NCBI GenBank assembly: GCA_963978905.1 | Contig: OZ022259.1 | Coordinates: forward strand, 26,138,068-26,202,067 | Direction: 5' to 3' | DNA: 64,000 nt | DNA from: Trichostrongylus colubriformis | Taxonomy: Eukaryota; Nematoda; Chromadorea; Rhabditida; Trichostrongylidae | Part shown: positions 14,752 to 24,678 of the stretch, piece by piece | Layout: the number at the start of each line of letters is the position of its first letter | Position numbering within the stretch: position 1 is the first letter of the stretch | The notes under the pieces: generated by a model | Seen by the model: only the letters and a program-made list of their open reading frames with translations | Told to the model about the DNA's origin: nothing | The model's database searches: none | Program-made: the position numbers and the translations under genes

Positions 14752-14765
14752 TGGTGCATCGGCCG
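14752..14765 (+). promoter_or_regulatory. Primer-binding site, tRNA-Gly(GCC)
   Basis: TGGTGCATCGGCCG directly follows the LTR and is complementary to 14 nt of the 3' end of eukaryotic tRNA-Gly(GCC), including CCA. It would prime minus-strand DNA synthesis. Confidence 0.85.
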
Positions 14766-15557
14766 TAGGTAACGTTCCCGTTCGACCGTTAATCGATCGA
14801 CGGTCGGTAAAAGCGGCCCTACCACTACCCATGGGATGCGTGTAGCCTTTCCTCCCTTCAACTAAGTAATCCAGTAAATACGCTTGTTAAGTATAGTACA
14901 TTAACTAGGGTGCTAAGTACCCTAGAGCCCTAGGCCTTTATGCTTGTTAAGTGGTGGCAGCCTTAATAAGGTAAACGCCTGCGCGCAAGGACCTCTAGTA
15001 GTACAATACCTAGGCAAATCAGGACGTGGGAGCCGGGGCGACTGACAAGGTAGGAGCTAGCGCCTTAAATGAGACACGGGGGTCTCAGCCGCAGTCACCG
15101 AAAGGGTGGCGCTGGTGGATCGCTATCCTGAAAGAGGAGGTAGGCTTGTGGGCACGTGCCACAAATTGTTAATCCCACTACTGGAGTGGGCGCACTGAGG
15201 GAGCCGGCTCGTTCCTCTACCATGTGGGTTGGCCACCCAATAAGGTAGCTTGGATAGGTGTTAAAAATCTGGTCTGGGTCTACCGGCTCCACAAATCCTT
15301 GGTCATCGTTTCCGTCCCACCTCCTGACCACTTATGCATTATGCTTGCAACCCGTATATCTGGTAAACTATTTCAAACAAAAATCGGCCCCACGGCCAAA
15401 CGGTACTACAGCGCAATACGAGCATAAACTCAATAAATAGTTACAAGAAAGACGGGGCAATACCTCAACAAAATCTAAATCAAAACAATCCACTCCTACT
15501 TTCAAATCCAATCGGTTTTTTCGTATCTTTCTCAGTCAATCTACATTTCACTATTTA
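14766..15557 (+). other. BEL/Pao leader region
   Basis: About 790 bp between the primer-binding site and the first in-frame ATG. Only short, overlapping ORFs occur. Packaging or dimerisation signals would be expected here, but none can be identified by eye. Confidence 0.6.
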
Positions 15558-15977
15558 ATGTACTCACGCCGTCTCTTCGTTGCGAGTGTTCGCCCCCTTT
15601 ACATTGTGACGACACCTGTAAAGTTTCAGGTTTCCAAAACTCAAAGTTGGGATTATTCTCGTGGCGCACCCGTCACTACCGCAATCACGCCAACGATCAA
15701 CATGACTACTGTCGGCTACCTCAAGGGTCAGATTACGAAGACGACCAAGGCGTTAGAAGAAACCAACCTACTGGCCCAAGATATACTTGCCGACAAAGTC
15801 GCCGAAGAGGAGAGAACCAGAGGGAAGATAAATACTTCAACAGAACAAACTAGGCAATACATGGAGGTGCTGAACAAGCTCCAGCAACAAACAAGTAACT
15901 TGTTAACTGACTGGAAACGTGCTGAGAGCCATGCGAATAAAAAACAGGACGACGACGAAGGCTCCAGCCTACTCTAA
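15558..15977 (+). CDS. BEL/Pao gag, N-terminal part (ends at an in-frame UAA)
   Basis: 139 residues. The likelier natural start is the internal ATG at 15702 (MTTVGYLKGQI), since the first 48 residues lack gag character. From there the sequence is helical and charged, with coiled-coil potential, as expected for the N-terminus of a BEL gag. The UAA at 15975-15977 interrupts a frame that stays open afterwards without a shift, and gag-like sequence continues directly. Either the copy is mutated or the stop is read through; mutation is the simpler reading. Confidence 0.75.
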   Translation: MYSRRLFVASVRPLYIVTTPVKFQVSKTQSWDYSRGAPVTTAITPTINMTTVGYLKGQITKTTKALEETNLLAQDILADKVAEEERTRGKINTSTEQTRQYMEVLNKLQQQTSNLLTDWKRAESHANKKQDDDEGSSLL

Positions 15978-16049
15978 GAGTTCCAAACCCACTGGGAGTC
16001 AGCAAATTGCGAATGGCAGCTAACGACAGCACGCATCAATATTTCATTT

Positions 16050-18953
16050 ATGGAAAGAGCGATAAAAGAAGTCCAAGCTGCGCAAGAAAGAGAACAACAA
16101 AGAAGAGATGAAGCGGAACACCCAGCACCTATTCCGAGCCATTTAATTCAGACACCTAAGCTGGAACTACCAAGCTTCGCAGGTGACATAACACTTTTCC
16201 CAGGGTTCTGGGAAATATTCGCGGCTGCAATACACAATCACCCGTACATGACAGATGCCACCAAACTTATCTACCTGAAGAGAGCTCTTCAGGGAGACGC
16301 AAAGGATATAGTGGCATCTGTACAAGTAGGGGACGATAATTACTCCAAAGCAGTCGAATTGTTAAAGAATACATACAACAGGCCTGAACTATTACGTAAC
16401 AGGCTCGTAGAACAACTGGAGGCTCTGCCTCCAGCGAACGAGTCCCCGCTAGTACAACGTACTACATTATGTAAAGTAAAGGCCATATGGGTCCAACTCA
16501 GCAACTTAAATGAGCAACCAGGATCCACCATGACAATGAAAACTATTAGATCAAAGTTCCCACAAAAAACCAGGGAAAAGGTGGGCGAACTACGAAGGAG
16601 AAACGACAACTGGAACACAGAGAACTTACTGTCCGCCCTTGACAAAGTCATTGATCAATTCGAGCTAATGGAGGACACAGATCCCACGGCGATCAATGCG
16701 TCAAGGATGGCAGGAAGTTGTAACACACGAAGTCATACACCTCCTTCGAAAAATTATAATACAAAAAGACAAACAAAGGGGAGGAGTGTGAGCCCACGCA
16801 GCAGTAGCGGACCCCAGAGAAGACAGTCCAACAAACGGCGCTGTCAACTATGCCTCCGAAGAGGGCACGACCCCAGTAAGTGCGAAGAAATCTCTTCTCC
16901 GCACGAAAGGAGACGCGTAGTGACAGAACAGAAACTTTGTTGGAAATGTCTGAAAAGTGGGCATCAACAATACTACTGCGACGCACCCCCATGTCATAAA
17001 TGCGGAAGGAGTCATCATACGGCCCTGTGTTTTGGACGGAATCGCCCCCGTAGTTCAAGCCGATCTAATAGTCCACACCAACGCTATAGACAAAGAAGGG
17101 ATTCGACCGAAAGCTACTCTTCCACGAACAGCTACAGAAACCGAAACAGAGTAGCATCTAGGTCACCAAGTCCAGACAGAAGATCAAGACCTACTACAAG
17201 GACACCTCGTGGATACCGACACGGATCCCCTCATCCCAAAGTTGGATTCCGACAGGAAGACACCAAATACATCTATAGCAGTCACTCAACAAGTCCAGTT
17301 AGGGGTAGTACAGATTCTGATTCAAGTCAAAGCGATAGTGAAATAGAAATAACATCAAAATCACAGCACAAATTACAATCAAACGTCAATACTACACAAA
17401 TAAACAAAACATTTCCATACCATCAAAAAGAAACAATAGTATGCAAAACATTAACCACTCAGGGCACTCCACGGTTAATGGTCGTAAAAGCATTAACAAC
17501 AAATCATATTACAAAAAAGAAACAAACATTAACCGTGCTCCTAGACAGCGGCTCGGAATGCAGCTACATAAAATTAGCCACCGCACAGAGTCTAGGGTTG
17601 AAACTCAAGCACCCCACCAATATGACAACAATTACAGTCGGCGGACACTCACACACAGAACAATCATATAGTGTCAAAATTATACTCCACAATAGACAAA
17701 ACGGGCAACCAACGAAACTCCACCTGTGGACCAAGGCATACATCACAAAGGTGCCTGCCATAGGGGGAAAAAACAAGAAGGAACACCACGTAGACAGCGA
17801 GGGTTTCGAGGAGATTGATATCCTGATTGGAATGGACCACTACTGGAATGTAGTGGAATTCAACTCGGGTTATCAGCTCCCCTCGGGTCTCGTGAAATCC
17901 TACACAAAGCTCGGTCCCGTTTTGTCAGGTCATAAATCATCGTCTACAAGAGGATCTTACTCCATCTGCGAGTCCATCCAGTCCGAAGAAAATAATACAA
18001 ATCGCATGATAAACGACCTCTTCGGACTAGAAACGATAGGTACGCAAGACGATGCAGACCAATCAGAAAACAGTATAATTCAACACTACTACGATACTGT
18101 GAGGGTCAAGAACGGCCTCATATACGTCAAATTTCCATGGAAATCCTCACATCCCCCACTGGCTGACAATAAGGCACTTGCAGTACGCCGATTGGAAAAT
18201 CAATATAACAAACTCCACAAAAATAGCAAAATGTGGAAGGAGTACTGCAAGACCTTCGACCAGCAGCTACAGGCAGGGATAATAGAGGAAGTACAACATC
18301 AAAAATCACATGGAAACAAAGAGTATTACATACCACACCAGGCCGTAATCAAAGAAGACAGTAATACTACAAAACTTCGAATCGTCTTTGATGCCTCCAG
18401 TCATATGAGGGGCGCCCCCAGCCTCAATGACTGCATCCATCAAGGACCATCAATGTTACCGGACTTATGCGGAACTTTACTACGAGCACGCTTAAGCCCC
18501 ATACTCATCATAGCGGATGTGGAGAAGGCATTTCATCAGATCCGACTACAAGAGGATCAACGAGATGCCACAAGATTTCTATGGCTGAAAGATACTACAA
18601 AGGGGCCTACGAAAGACAACATCCGCATCCTACGATTCACTCGTATTCCATTTGGAGTTAATGCATCACCATTCCTACTAAACATGTCAGTAAAATATGC
18701 ATTGGAAAGGGATAGCAACAATCAGCTACGTGACGCAATCCTAGCCAATACGTACGTAGACAACGTGCTGATTGGGGCGGATACCGTAGAAGAAGGTCTT
18801 AGAAAACAAAAACTATGCAAAAAGACCTTCTCAAGGATGGGCATGAACCTTCGCGAGTTCATGTCAAATCACAACACGGTATTCACAGCTATTCCAGAGA
18901 AAGACAGAATGAAAGGGACATGTAATACAGTTAAACTACTAGGTCTCAAATAG
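16050..18953 (+). CDS. BEL/Pao gag C-terminus, protease and RT N-terminal part (ends at in-frame UAG)
   Basis: 967 residues in the same frame as the preceding segment; the ATG at 16050 is only the first Met after the stop. Order: a gag domain of DUF1759 type (about 30-210), a basic Ser/Arg region, three CCHC-type zinc knuckles (about 265-326), an aspartic protease with DSG at 499-501 in a LLDSGSE context, and the RT palm with DVEKAFHQIRL (Asp at 823) and YVDN at about 902-905. YVDN replaces the usual YVDD. I recall YVDN in other nematode BEL/Pao elements but cannot check. The frame ends at UAG 18951-18953, in the conserved segment after the palm, and reopens at once in the same frame. Confidence 0.9.
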   Translation: MERAIKEVQAAQEREQQRRDEAEHPAPIPSHLIQTPKLELPSFAGDITLFPGFWEIFAAAIHNHPYMTDATKLIYLKRALQGDAKDIVASVQVGDDNYSKAVELLKNTYNRPELLRNRLVEQLEALPPANESPLVQRTTLCKVKAIWVQLSNLNEQPGSTMTMKTIRSKFPQKTREKVGELRRRNDNWNTENLLSALDKVIDQFELMEDTDPTAINASRMAGSCNTRSHTPPSKNYNTKRQTKGRSVSPRSSSGPQRRQSNKRRCQLCLRRGHDPSKCEEISSPHERRRVVTEQKLCWKCLKSGHQQYYCDAPPCHKCGRSHHTALCFGRNRPRSSSRSNSPHQRYRQRRDSTESYSSTNSYRNRNRVASRSPSPDRRSRPTTRTPRGYRHGSPHPKVGFRQEDTKYIYSSHSTSPVRGSTDSDSSQSDSEIEITSKSQHKLQSNVNTTQINKTFPYHQKETIVCKTLTTQGTPRLMVVKALTTNHITKKKQTLTVLLDSGSECSYIKLATAQSLGLKLKHPTNMTTITVGGHSHTEQSYSVKIILHNRQNGQPTKLHLWTKAYITKVPAIGGKNKKEHHVDSEGFEEIDILIGMDHYWNVVEFNSGYQLPSGLVKSYTKLGPVLSGHKSSSTRGSYSICESIQSEENNTNRMINDLFGLETIGTQDDADQSENSIIQHYYDTVRVKNGLIYVKFPWKSSHPPLADNKALAVRRLENQYNKLHKNSKMWKEYCKTFDQQLQAGIIEEVQHQKSHGNKEYYIPHQAVIKEDSNTTKLRIVFDASSHMRGAPSLNDCIHQGPSMLPDLCGTLLRARLSPILIIADVEKAFHQIRLQEDQRDATRFLWLKDTTKGPTKDNIRILRFTRIPFGVNASPFLLNMSVKYALERDSNNQLRDAILANTYVDNVLIGADTVEEGLRKQKLCKKTFSRMGMNLREFMSNHNTVFTAIPEKDRMKGTCNTVKLLGLK

Positions 18954-18962
18954 GATACAGAA

Positions 18963-21470
18963 ATGGACACCCTAACGGTGCCCATTAAGACAATATCCAA
19001 GGAAGCAACCACAAAAAGAACAGCCCTAAAAGCCATGGCATCAACGTTTGACCCTCTGGGTCTCATTACTCCACTATTCATCAAACTTAAAATGTTCATC
19101 CAGGACCTGTGGATAAACAAGTACGACTGGGATGACTCATTTGACGAAGCTACTACAGCTAGATATCAAGCTATCATAAAAGACATCAAAGGGTTCCGAA
19201 AGGACATACCTCGGTACATAACTACTACAAAAAATACAACATACGAGTTAGTTCTCTTCTGTGATGCGTCACAGAGAGCCTACGCCGCAGTGGCATACTT
19301 AGTGTGTCGTCCGAATAGAGGTCAACCCTTTAGTAGCTTGATATTCTCAAAAAGCAAGCTGGCAACCGCCGGAAAAGCCACCATTCCAAGGCTGGAACTG
19401 ATGGCGGCTGTACTGGCAGCAAAGCTAGTTCGCTTTATAAGGAAACAGCTGAATATCGGGTTTGAGTCCGTACACATACTATCAGATTCACAGATAGCAC
19501 TGTACTGGATCCACTCCTCGAAACAGCTGAAAACCTTCGTCAATAATAGAGTCAAGTACATCAAACAGGTCATGGATGAATTATCAGAAGCTAAGATAAC
19601 TAACCAACTACATTACGTAAACACAGAAGATAATCCAGCGGACTGTGCAACGAGAGGCCTCTCAGCCTCAGAACTAATACACCATATGTGGTGGCACGGT
19701 CCCCGTTTTATCCTTAATCCAACGAACACATGGCCTAATTCATCTATGGACTTCACTCGACACGCACCCTTACAGGGAGCGAAAGTCGAGTTCAAGTCTG
19801 TGAACATCTCCACATCAGAAGGCTATACTTCATTCATCCCATTCGAGAGAACTAATTCATACAGCAAGCTTCTTCGCATTACAGCATATGCTCTCAAGTA
19901 CATAGGAAAACTCTGGCGGAAAGTTAAGCAAAACACGTCGCCAGAGAACCCCGAAGGCCTACTAGATCATGTCTCCCCAGGGCCCATTATCAACGGAGAC
20001 GATTTAGTAGCCGCAGAAGTAGTACTATTACGAGAACATTACCGCGAAGGAGTACTACAGCTACAGTCCAACATCGCAAAACGATTTCAGCTCACACTCG
20101 ACAAAAATAACATCTACCACAGTAACTCACGCATGGCTAATTCAAACATAAATGAATCAGCGAAAAACCCTATATTACTACTTCCAAAACATCACTTAAC
20201 ACGCACTATTATAATGCACTATCACCAAAAACTATTCCATGCCGGATCCCCTCACGTAGTCTCGGAATTACGCAACTACTACTTCATCCCAAAGATCCGG
20301 ACGATCGTGAATAGTGTCCTATCCAGGTGCGTCGTGTGTAAACGCCACCAAGGTCGGCACTATTCCTACCCAAAAACGCCGGATCTACCGAGCCAGCGGG
20401 TTACCCGAAGTCGTCCGTTCCAAAATACAGGTCTAGACTACTTCGGTCCCTTACTAATACGTCCACAATGCGGTGCTGACCAAAAAGTATGGGTGTGCCT
20501 CTTCACATGCATGGCGACACGAGCCCTGCACTTAGAGGTTGTAGCGGACAACTCGGCGCCTCAATTCCTCCTAGCATTCAGAAGGTTTGTGGCACGCCGT
20601 GGAACTCCGAACCTGGTTCTGAGTGACAACGCGCCCACCTTCAAGCTAGGGAGAGAGGTACTAACCAACGAGCTACACAACCTCAGAGAGGACCCCGTAG
20701 TGCAATACTTCACAGCATCCCAGAGCCTCCAGTGGAAATTTATAGCCCCTCTCTCTCCGTGGAAAGGAGGGTTCTACGAGAGACTCGTGGGATCAGTGAA
20801 ATCAGCACTCAAAAAGACAATAAACAGGAAAATCCTAGACCTATGGACACTACAAACACTTGTTTCAGAAATAGAAGCCATGCTCAATACACGACCCATC
20901 ACACCAGTACTCACCCACAAGTCAGACAACACATTTGTACTACGACCAATCGACCTCATTAACCCCTATTTCACACCAGCCAAAACGACCGTGGGTAATA
21001 CAAGAGTACTAGCACAAGGTCAACTAGACAATTCGAGCTCCAATGAGTACCTAATCGAATCCTACGTGTCACTAAAGGAGTCACTGGAGACATTCTGGGA
21101 AGCGTGGCACAGACTTTACCTACAAAGTCTAGCGGAACGCAACCAGAAATTAATGCCCTCCAAGATTGGCTCCAAAGACACGCCAAAACAAGGAGACGTG
21201 GTACTCATAAGAACAGATAATACACCACGGTCAGCATGGCCCCTTGGGGTTATAGTACAAATTAATAAGTCAAACGATGAATTAGTCAGATCAGTGAAAA
21301 TCAAAACGGGCAACGGAAAAGTACTGGACCGGTCAATTAATCAGCTGATACCTCTAGAGGTATCGGCTCAAGATAAAGAATCAATACTACAATCAAAAAA
21401 GGAACTTCGGCCAGTACGAGTCCAGCCACCCAGAAAAGCAAAAACCAAACAACAACATACAAAAAACTAA
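18963..21470 (+). CDS. BEL/Pao pol C-terminal part: RT connection, RNase H, integrase
   Basis: 835 residues, in frame with the upstream segment three codons after its UAG. The FDPLGLITP motif of the Pao-type connection region is near residue 30. RNase H follows, with Asp 101 in LFCDASQRAYA, RLELMAA, LSDSQIALYW and NPADCATRG. Next come an HHCC zinc-binding domain (about 415-465) and the integrase core with Asp 492, Asp 555 and Glu 606 (D-D spacing 62, D-E spacing 50, as in the BEL group). A C-terminal DUF5641-like segment contains WPLGVIVQI. Each domain looks intact, so the break lies only at the two stops upstream. Confidence 0.93.
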   Translation: MDTLTVPIKTISKEATTKRTALKAMASTFDPLGLITPLFIKLKMFIQDLWINKYDWDDSFDEATTARYQAIIKDIKGFRKDIPRYITTTKNTTYELVLFCDASQRAYAAVAYLVCRPNRGQPFSSLIFSKSKLATAGKATIPRLELMAAVLAAKLVRFIRKQLNIGFESVHILSDSQIALYWIHSSKQLKTFVNNRVKYIKQVMDELSEAKITNQLHYVNTEDNPADCATRGLSASELIHHMWWHGPRFILNPTNTWPNSSMDFTRHAPLQGAKVEFKSVNISTSEGYTSFIPFERTNSYSKLLRITAYALKYIGKLWRKVKQNTSPENPEGLLDHVSPGPIINGDDLVAAEVVLLREHYREGVLQLQSNIAKRFQLTLDKNNIYHSNSRMANSNINESAKNPILLLPKHHLTRTIIMHYHQKLFHAGSPHVVSELRNYYFIPKIRTIVNSVLSRCVVCKRHQGRHYSYPKTPDLPSQRVTRSRPFQNTGLDYFGPLLIRPQCGADQKVWVCLFTCMATRALHLEVVADNSAPQFLLAFRRFVARRGTPNLVLSDNAPTFKLGREVLTNELHNLREDPVVQYFTASQSLQWKFIAPLSPWKGGFYERLVGSVKSALKKTINRKILDLWTLQTLVSEIEAMLNTRPITPVLTHKSDNTFVLRPIDLINPYFTPAKTTVGNTRVLAQGQLDNSSSNEYLIESYVSLKESLETFWEAWHRLYLQSLAERNQKLMPSKIGSKDTPKQGDVVLIRTDNTPRSAWPLGVIVQINKSNDELVRSVKIKTGNGKVLDRSINQLIPLEVSAQDKESILQSKKELRPVRVQPPRKAKTKQQHTKN

Positions 21471-22560
21471 TTCACACAAGAACATAAAGAACAGCAATGA
21501 AATACATGAATTAAAACACTTACCTGTGAACTAATACAAAACAAAATACACAACATCAAAATTAACATAAGTTAATTCAACACCTCACATAATTCAACAC
21601 CAATAACATAACAAAAGAAAACTTTTTCATCACACAAAAACAACAAAAACATTAAAAACTTACCTCTGGAATAATGGAATAACATGTAATGCAAAACAAC
21701 CAAATATCGCTACTTCATCCCCTCTACCTACAAAACTACAATATCCCATCCATTTCACCGTCATCAACTTCTCACCACCTTACCTGCACTCGACCCAACT
21801 AGTACACGTGCGTATACTTCAGTATATCCTAAAGGCCCATAGAGCGATCTGCGGAGTGGGTCCCGACGCGTAGGTCAAACGCCGATACGCAGCGACGCGC
21901 TCACGGCGAAATGCGAAAATCTCATTTTCGCTACAGCGCAACGCTACAAGAGGTTCCATGCACGTTTTTTTTCGTTCATTACGCATCATTCGTTGTGTAC
22001 TAATTGCTGTCGTGTTCTTCCACTCTTAATCACTACTACAATCATAATACATTCCTTAGTCTCATACATCATTCAATATATTTCACCCACTCCATTCACT
22101 CCATCTTAACCTTTCATAAACACTCTACTGCACAAAATCGTAAATTCTGATTTTACATTGAAACATCTTATTTCACATAATAGACGTAACTATCGCTCAC
22201 GTAGTACATGTATGTAACCTTCATTACAAGTTGTATTAATTCATTATCGCTTTTACAAGTCTACGTCAACGTAGTTATATTTAACCTCTTCTCGCATACT
22301 GTACTAACTCACTTTAATAAGTACTTTCGCATACTAACTGCCACAATTTAACAACAATCATCATAATCTTTCACATTAAGATTCTATCTTAGAGTTTTTG
22401 TAACTTCAGTAACTAACACTCACAATTACGACACTTCCTCCTTCAGTCATCTTCACTAACCCTTATATCATCGCTTCCGCAGTCATCGTCGTCGTGAACT
22501 AACAAATTTTTCTTTGTACTAACATTTCAGAACTTGGATATTGCCCTCAGTGCGCGAAAC
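21471..22560 (+). other. Low-G spacer after pol in the BEL element
   Basis: About 1.1 kb that is A/C/T-rich and poor in G on the plus strand, with no ORF. It contains CTTACCT three times (near 21519, 21658 and 21779); two more lie at 24061 and 24121. It ends with the acceptor-like ACATTTCAG at about 22524-22532. A spacer of this size after pol is unusual for BEL elements. Confidence 0.6.
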
Positions 22561-22574
22561 GCTCACATCGTCGT

Positions 22575-22886
22575 ATGTCCAGCCGAAACGATCCGCCAAA
22601 ACGAGCAACACCATCAAGGCGCGGCTGGCACCATCGAGGTACGTCTAGAGATAGTTCAAACTTGTCTAGTATTTCACATTCCTCTCGTCATATTTCACCT
22701 CGCTCCATAAGTATCACATCTACTCAAACACCACAGAAGCCGTCTAGTACATGTAGTACTACAGTGGAAGAAGCTAGTTCAACAAAAAAAAGAAGAGCAA
22801 GCTCTACTACAGCAGACTCAATGACAGCCACGATTAGTTCAGCGAGACATGCCTTGTATTACAGTCCCATAAGTCGCACTACCTAG
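22575..22886 (+). CDS. BEL element accessory ORF a (Ser/Arg-rich, hypothetical)
   Basis: 103 residues beginning about 43 bp after a splice acceptor-like ACATTTCAG. Composition is dominated by Ser, Thr, Arg and Lys, with an STKKRRASS stretch that resembles a nuclear localisation signal. Three TAGTTCA heptamers fall in one frame here and encode Ser-Ser. No domain is recognised. It could be the first exon of a spliced third gene, a decayed gag duplicate or noncoding sequence. Confidence 0.35.
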   Translation: MSSRNDPPKRATPSRRGWHHRGTSRDSSNLSSISHSSRHISPRSISITSTQTPQKPSSTCSTTVEEASSTKKRRASSTTADSMTATISSARHALYYSPISRTT

Positions 22887-23004
22887 TACATGGCCCCAGA
22901 GTCCTCTTACCGTCGGGCCGGAGGCTGGACCGCAGTCCACTCAGACCAGGCGCCCGCCCGACTTGCCCATTTAATCACAGCAAGCAACTAGTTCAGGATC
23001 GTAG

Positions 23005-23307
23005 TTGGGCAAAAGAAGGAATGAGAGAGGCGGCGCGCCGCGGGATACTACAAGACCTCCTCCGGCGAAAGCACAACGTAGTCCATCGCACAGACCGCGG
23101 AGTTGTAGTTCAGAACCGGAGAGACGCATAGTTCAGCATCCAACCAGACACACTTGTCGGTCTTTCCTACACGTCAAGTACCCCCCTAGCGACAATGTCA
23201 GGGTTGAGGGATGTGTTTTCTGCGGGCTGCGAGACCACTATTCCTCGAACTGCCATCGGCATCCGCAAGGACCCTTGCTCGATATGCAAAGAAGAGGGCC
23301 ACTATAG
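23005..23307 (+). CDS. BEL element accessory ORF b with zinc knuckle (frame-shifted)
   Basis: 100 residues, Arg/Pro/Ser-rich, ending in a complete CX2CX4HX4C knuckle (CVFCGLRDHYSSNC). The overlapping frame starting at 23195 carries a second, incomplete knuckle (CSICKEEGHY), so two knuckles now sit in different frames. That indicates a frameshift in a former two-knuckle nucleic-acid-binding protein separate from gag. TAGTTCA heptamers occur at 22989, 23106 and 23129. Confidence 0.4.
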   Translation: MGKRRNERGGAPRDTTRPPPAKAQRSPSHRPRSCSSEPERRIVQHPTRHTCRSFLHVKYPPSDNVRVEGCVFCGLRDHYSSNCHRHPQGPLLDMQRRGPL

Positions 23308-23695
23308 AGCGTTTTATATCTACAGCCGGTTCGCCATTATGGATATGGACATAACGCCAGAGCGCCTACACGACCTCCTCCGCGTCCGGACCTACTGACC
23401 GCCTCCACCTGAAGCGATCCCTCGTCGACACTACGAGCGCTCATCCCGGGAGAGAGAAGAATACGTCGACCAACCGGACTCATGCGAGGAATCAAGGCTC
23501 ACGGAGCGCTCACGACCATCTGGTTCAGTGAGGTACGAAGACCAGCCAGGCCCTTCCGGCATACAGGGGCAGTCGGACCAGCCGGGTCCGTCCGGACTCT
23601 CCGGACGACCCAGAAGAGAACGCACCCGAACCTCCTCCGAGGAGGGAACTATGGGAGGGTTCTCTCCCGCAGAAAGCACCGACACCTGGTAATAC

Positions 23696-24346
23696 ATGCC
23701 TTCCATCCCTAGTTCACTTACTCCAGCTTTACAGCTCGATCATCTAATACAGAAAACCCTACGTGTCCGCGTTAATACAATAGTCCAGCATTGTTCCCAT
23801 GCTGTCTCCAATACCATAGTTCAACACTACCCCCATGCCGTCTCTAATACAATTGTTCAGCATTGTCCCCGTGCTGCCTTTGGTAGTACACTAGTTCAGC
23901 GTTGTTCCTGTGTTATCTTTAGTCCACCAGTTCAATATTTGCCTAAAGGGGAGCAGTCGTGCCGAACGGTCATCCAGGAACCAGGACCACCACAGGTAAG
24001 TGCCAGTTGCTTGAGTGTTTTACATTCAGTGTTCAGGTTCGATAGTTACTGGTTTTGTCGCTTACCTACGTTGTGTTCCTTTCCGTCAACCCTTGCCGAC
24101 AGCTACTCCAGTATAGGACTCACTTACCTGAGTTCTTTTTACTTTTTGTTTCTTTGCCTTGTTCTAATTGTTTTGTTTAGAGTTTATCGCCATCGCTACC
24201 AGCCGTGCGTGGTATTCGTCGTCGATATTGTCGGTTTCTCGCCGTCGGTTCAATTACGACATCTTACGGCGCGACAACCCAGCTGGCGGGTTCGAGGTGC
24301 CGTTACTAACACTTTACTAACCCATTGTTTCATTGCCAGCTATTGA
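23696..24346 (+). CDS. BEL element accessory ORF c (12-residue repeats, possible membrane segment)
   Basis: 216 residues. Residues 27-78 are about four copies of a 12-residue unit of the type NTIVQHCSHAVS, encoded by 36-38-bp tandem repeats at 23776-23937. A hydrophobic stretch (YFLFLCLVLIVLF) followed by Arg-rich sequence near residue 150 could be a transmembrane segment. A perfect 5' splice-site consensus CAG|GTAAGT lies inside at 23994-24002, so the 3' half may be intronic. An envelope-like protein is possible, but nothing beyond one hydrophobic segment supports it. Confidence 0.35.
   Translation: MPSIPSSLTPALQLDHLIQKTLRVRVNTIVQHCSHAVSNTIVQHYPHAVSNTIVQHCPRAAFGSTLVQRCSCVIFSPPVQYLPKGEQSCRTVIQEPGPPQVSASCLSVLHSVFRFDSYWFCRLPTLCSFPSTLADSYSSIGLTYLSSFYFLFLCLVLIVLFRVYRHRYQPCVVFVVDIVGFSPSVQLRHLTARQPSWRVRGAVTNTLLTHCFIASY
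23776..23937 (+). repeat. 36-38-bp tandem repeat in the BEL 3' region
   Basis: Four to five units of the form AATACAATTGTTCAGCATTG followed by a C-rich half. Each contains a TAGTTCA variant. The third unit onward is lengthened and diverged. Confidence 0.75.
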
Positions 24347-24660
24347 TGCTTTGTTTTTTGTTGGTGCTTTATTTCATTTGCTAATTGTGTTGTTGCTGGC
24401 CCTGACATAGTTCACGCAGATATTGTTGTTCCTCCTTGTTACTAACCCATTTACTCACCGGGCCTTACGTTTTACTCAAGATAAGGGGGGTGCACTTAAG
24501 ACAATTGTTCGTTAGCGTAGAAGTGTAACCGGACGCTTTCTATTGAGAGTCCGCCTGACGACAGGGTGCATACTTAGGCCGGCTCCCCAACTTTTGCGGC
24601 CGGGTTCACTGCAGTCGCCCGTGCTACGCTCCCAGACAGGGGTCTGGAGCTGACGCCTTA

Positions 24661-24678
24661 GGGAACTTGGGGCGGGAG
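24661..24678 (+). promoter_or_regulatory. Polypurine tract of the BEL element
   Basis: A purine-rich stretch ending GGGGCGGGAG directly abuts the 3' LTR, the expected position for plus-strand priming. Confidence 0.65.
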
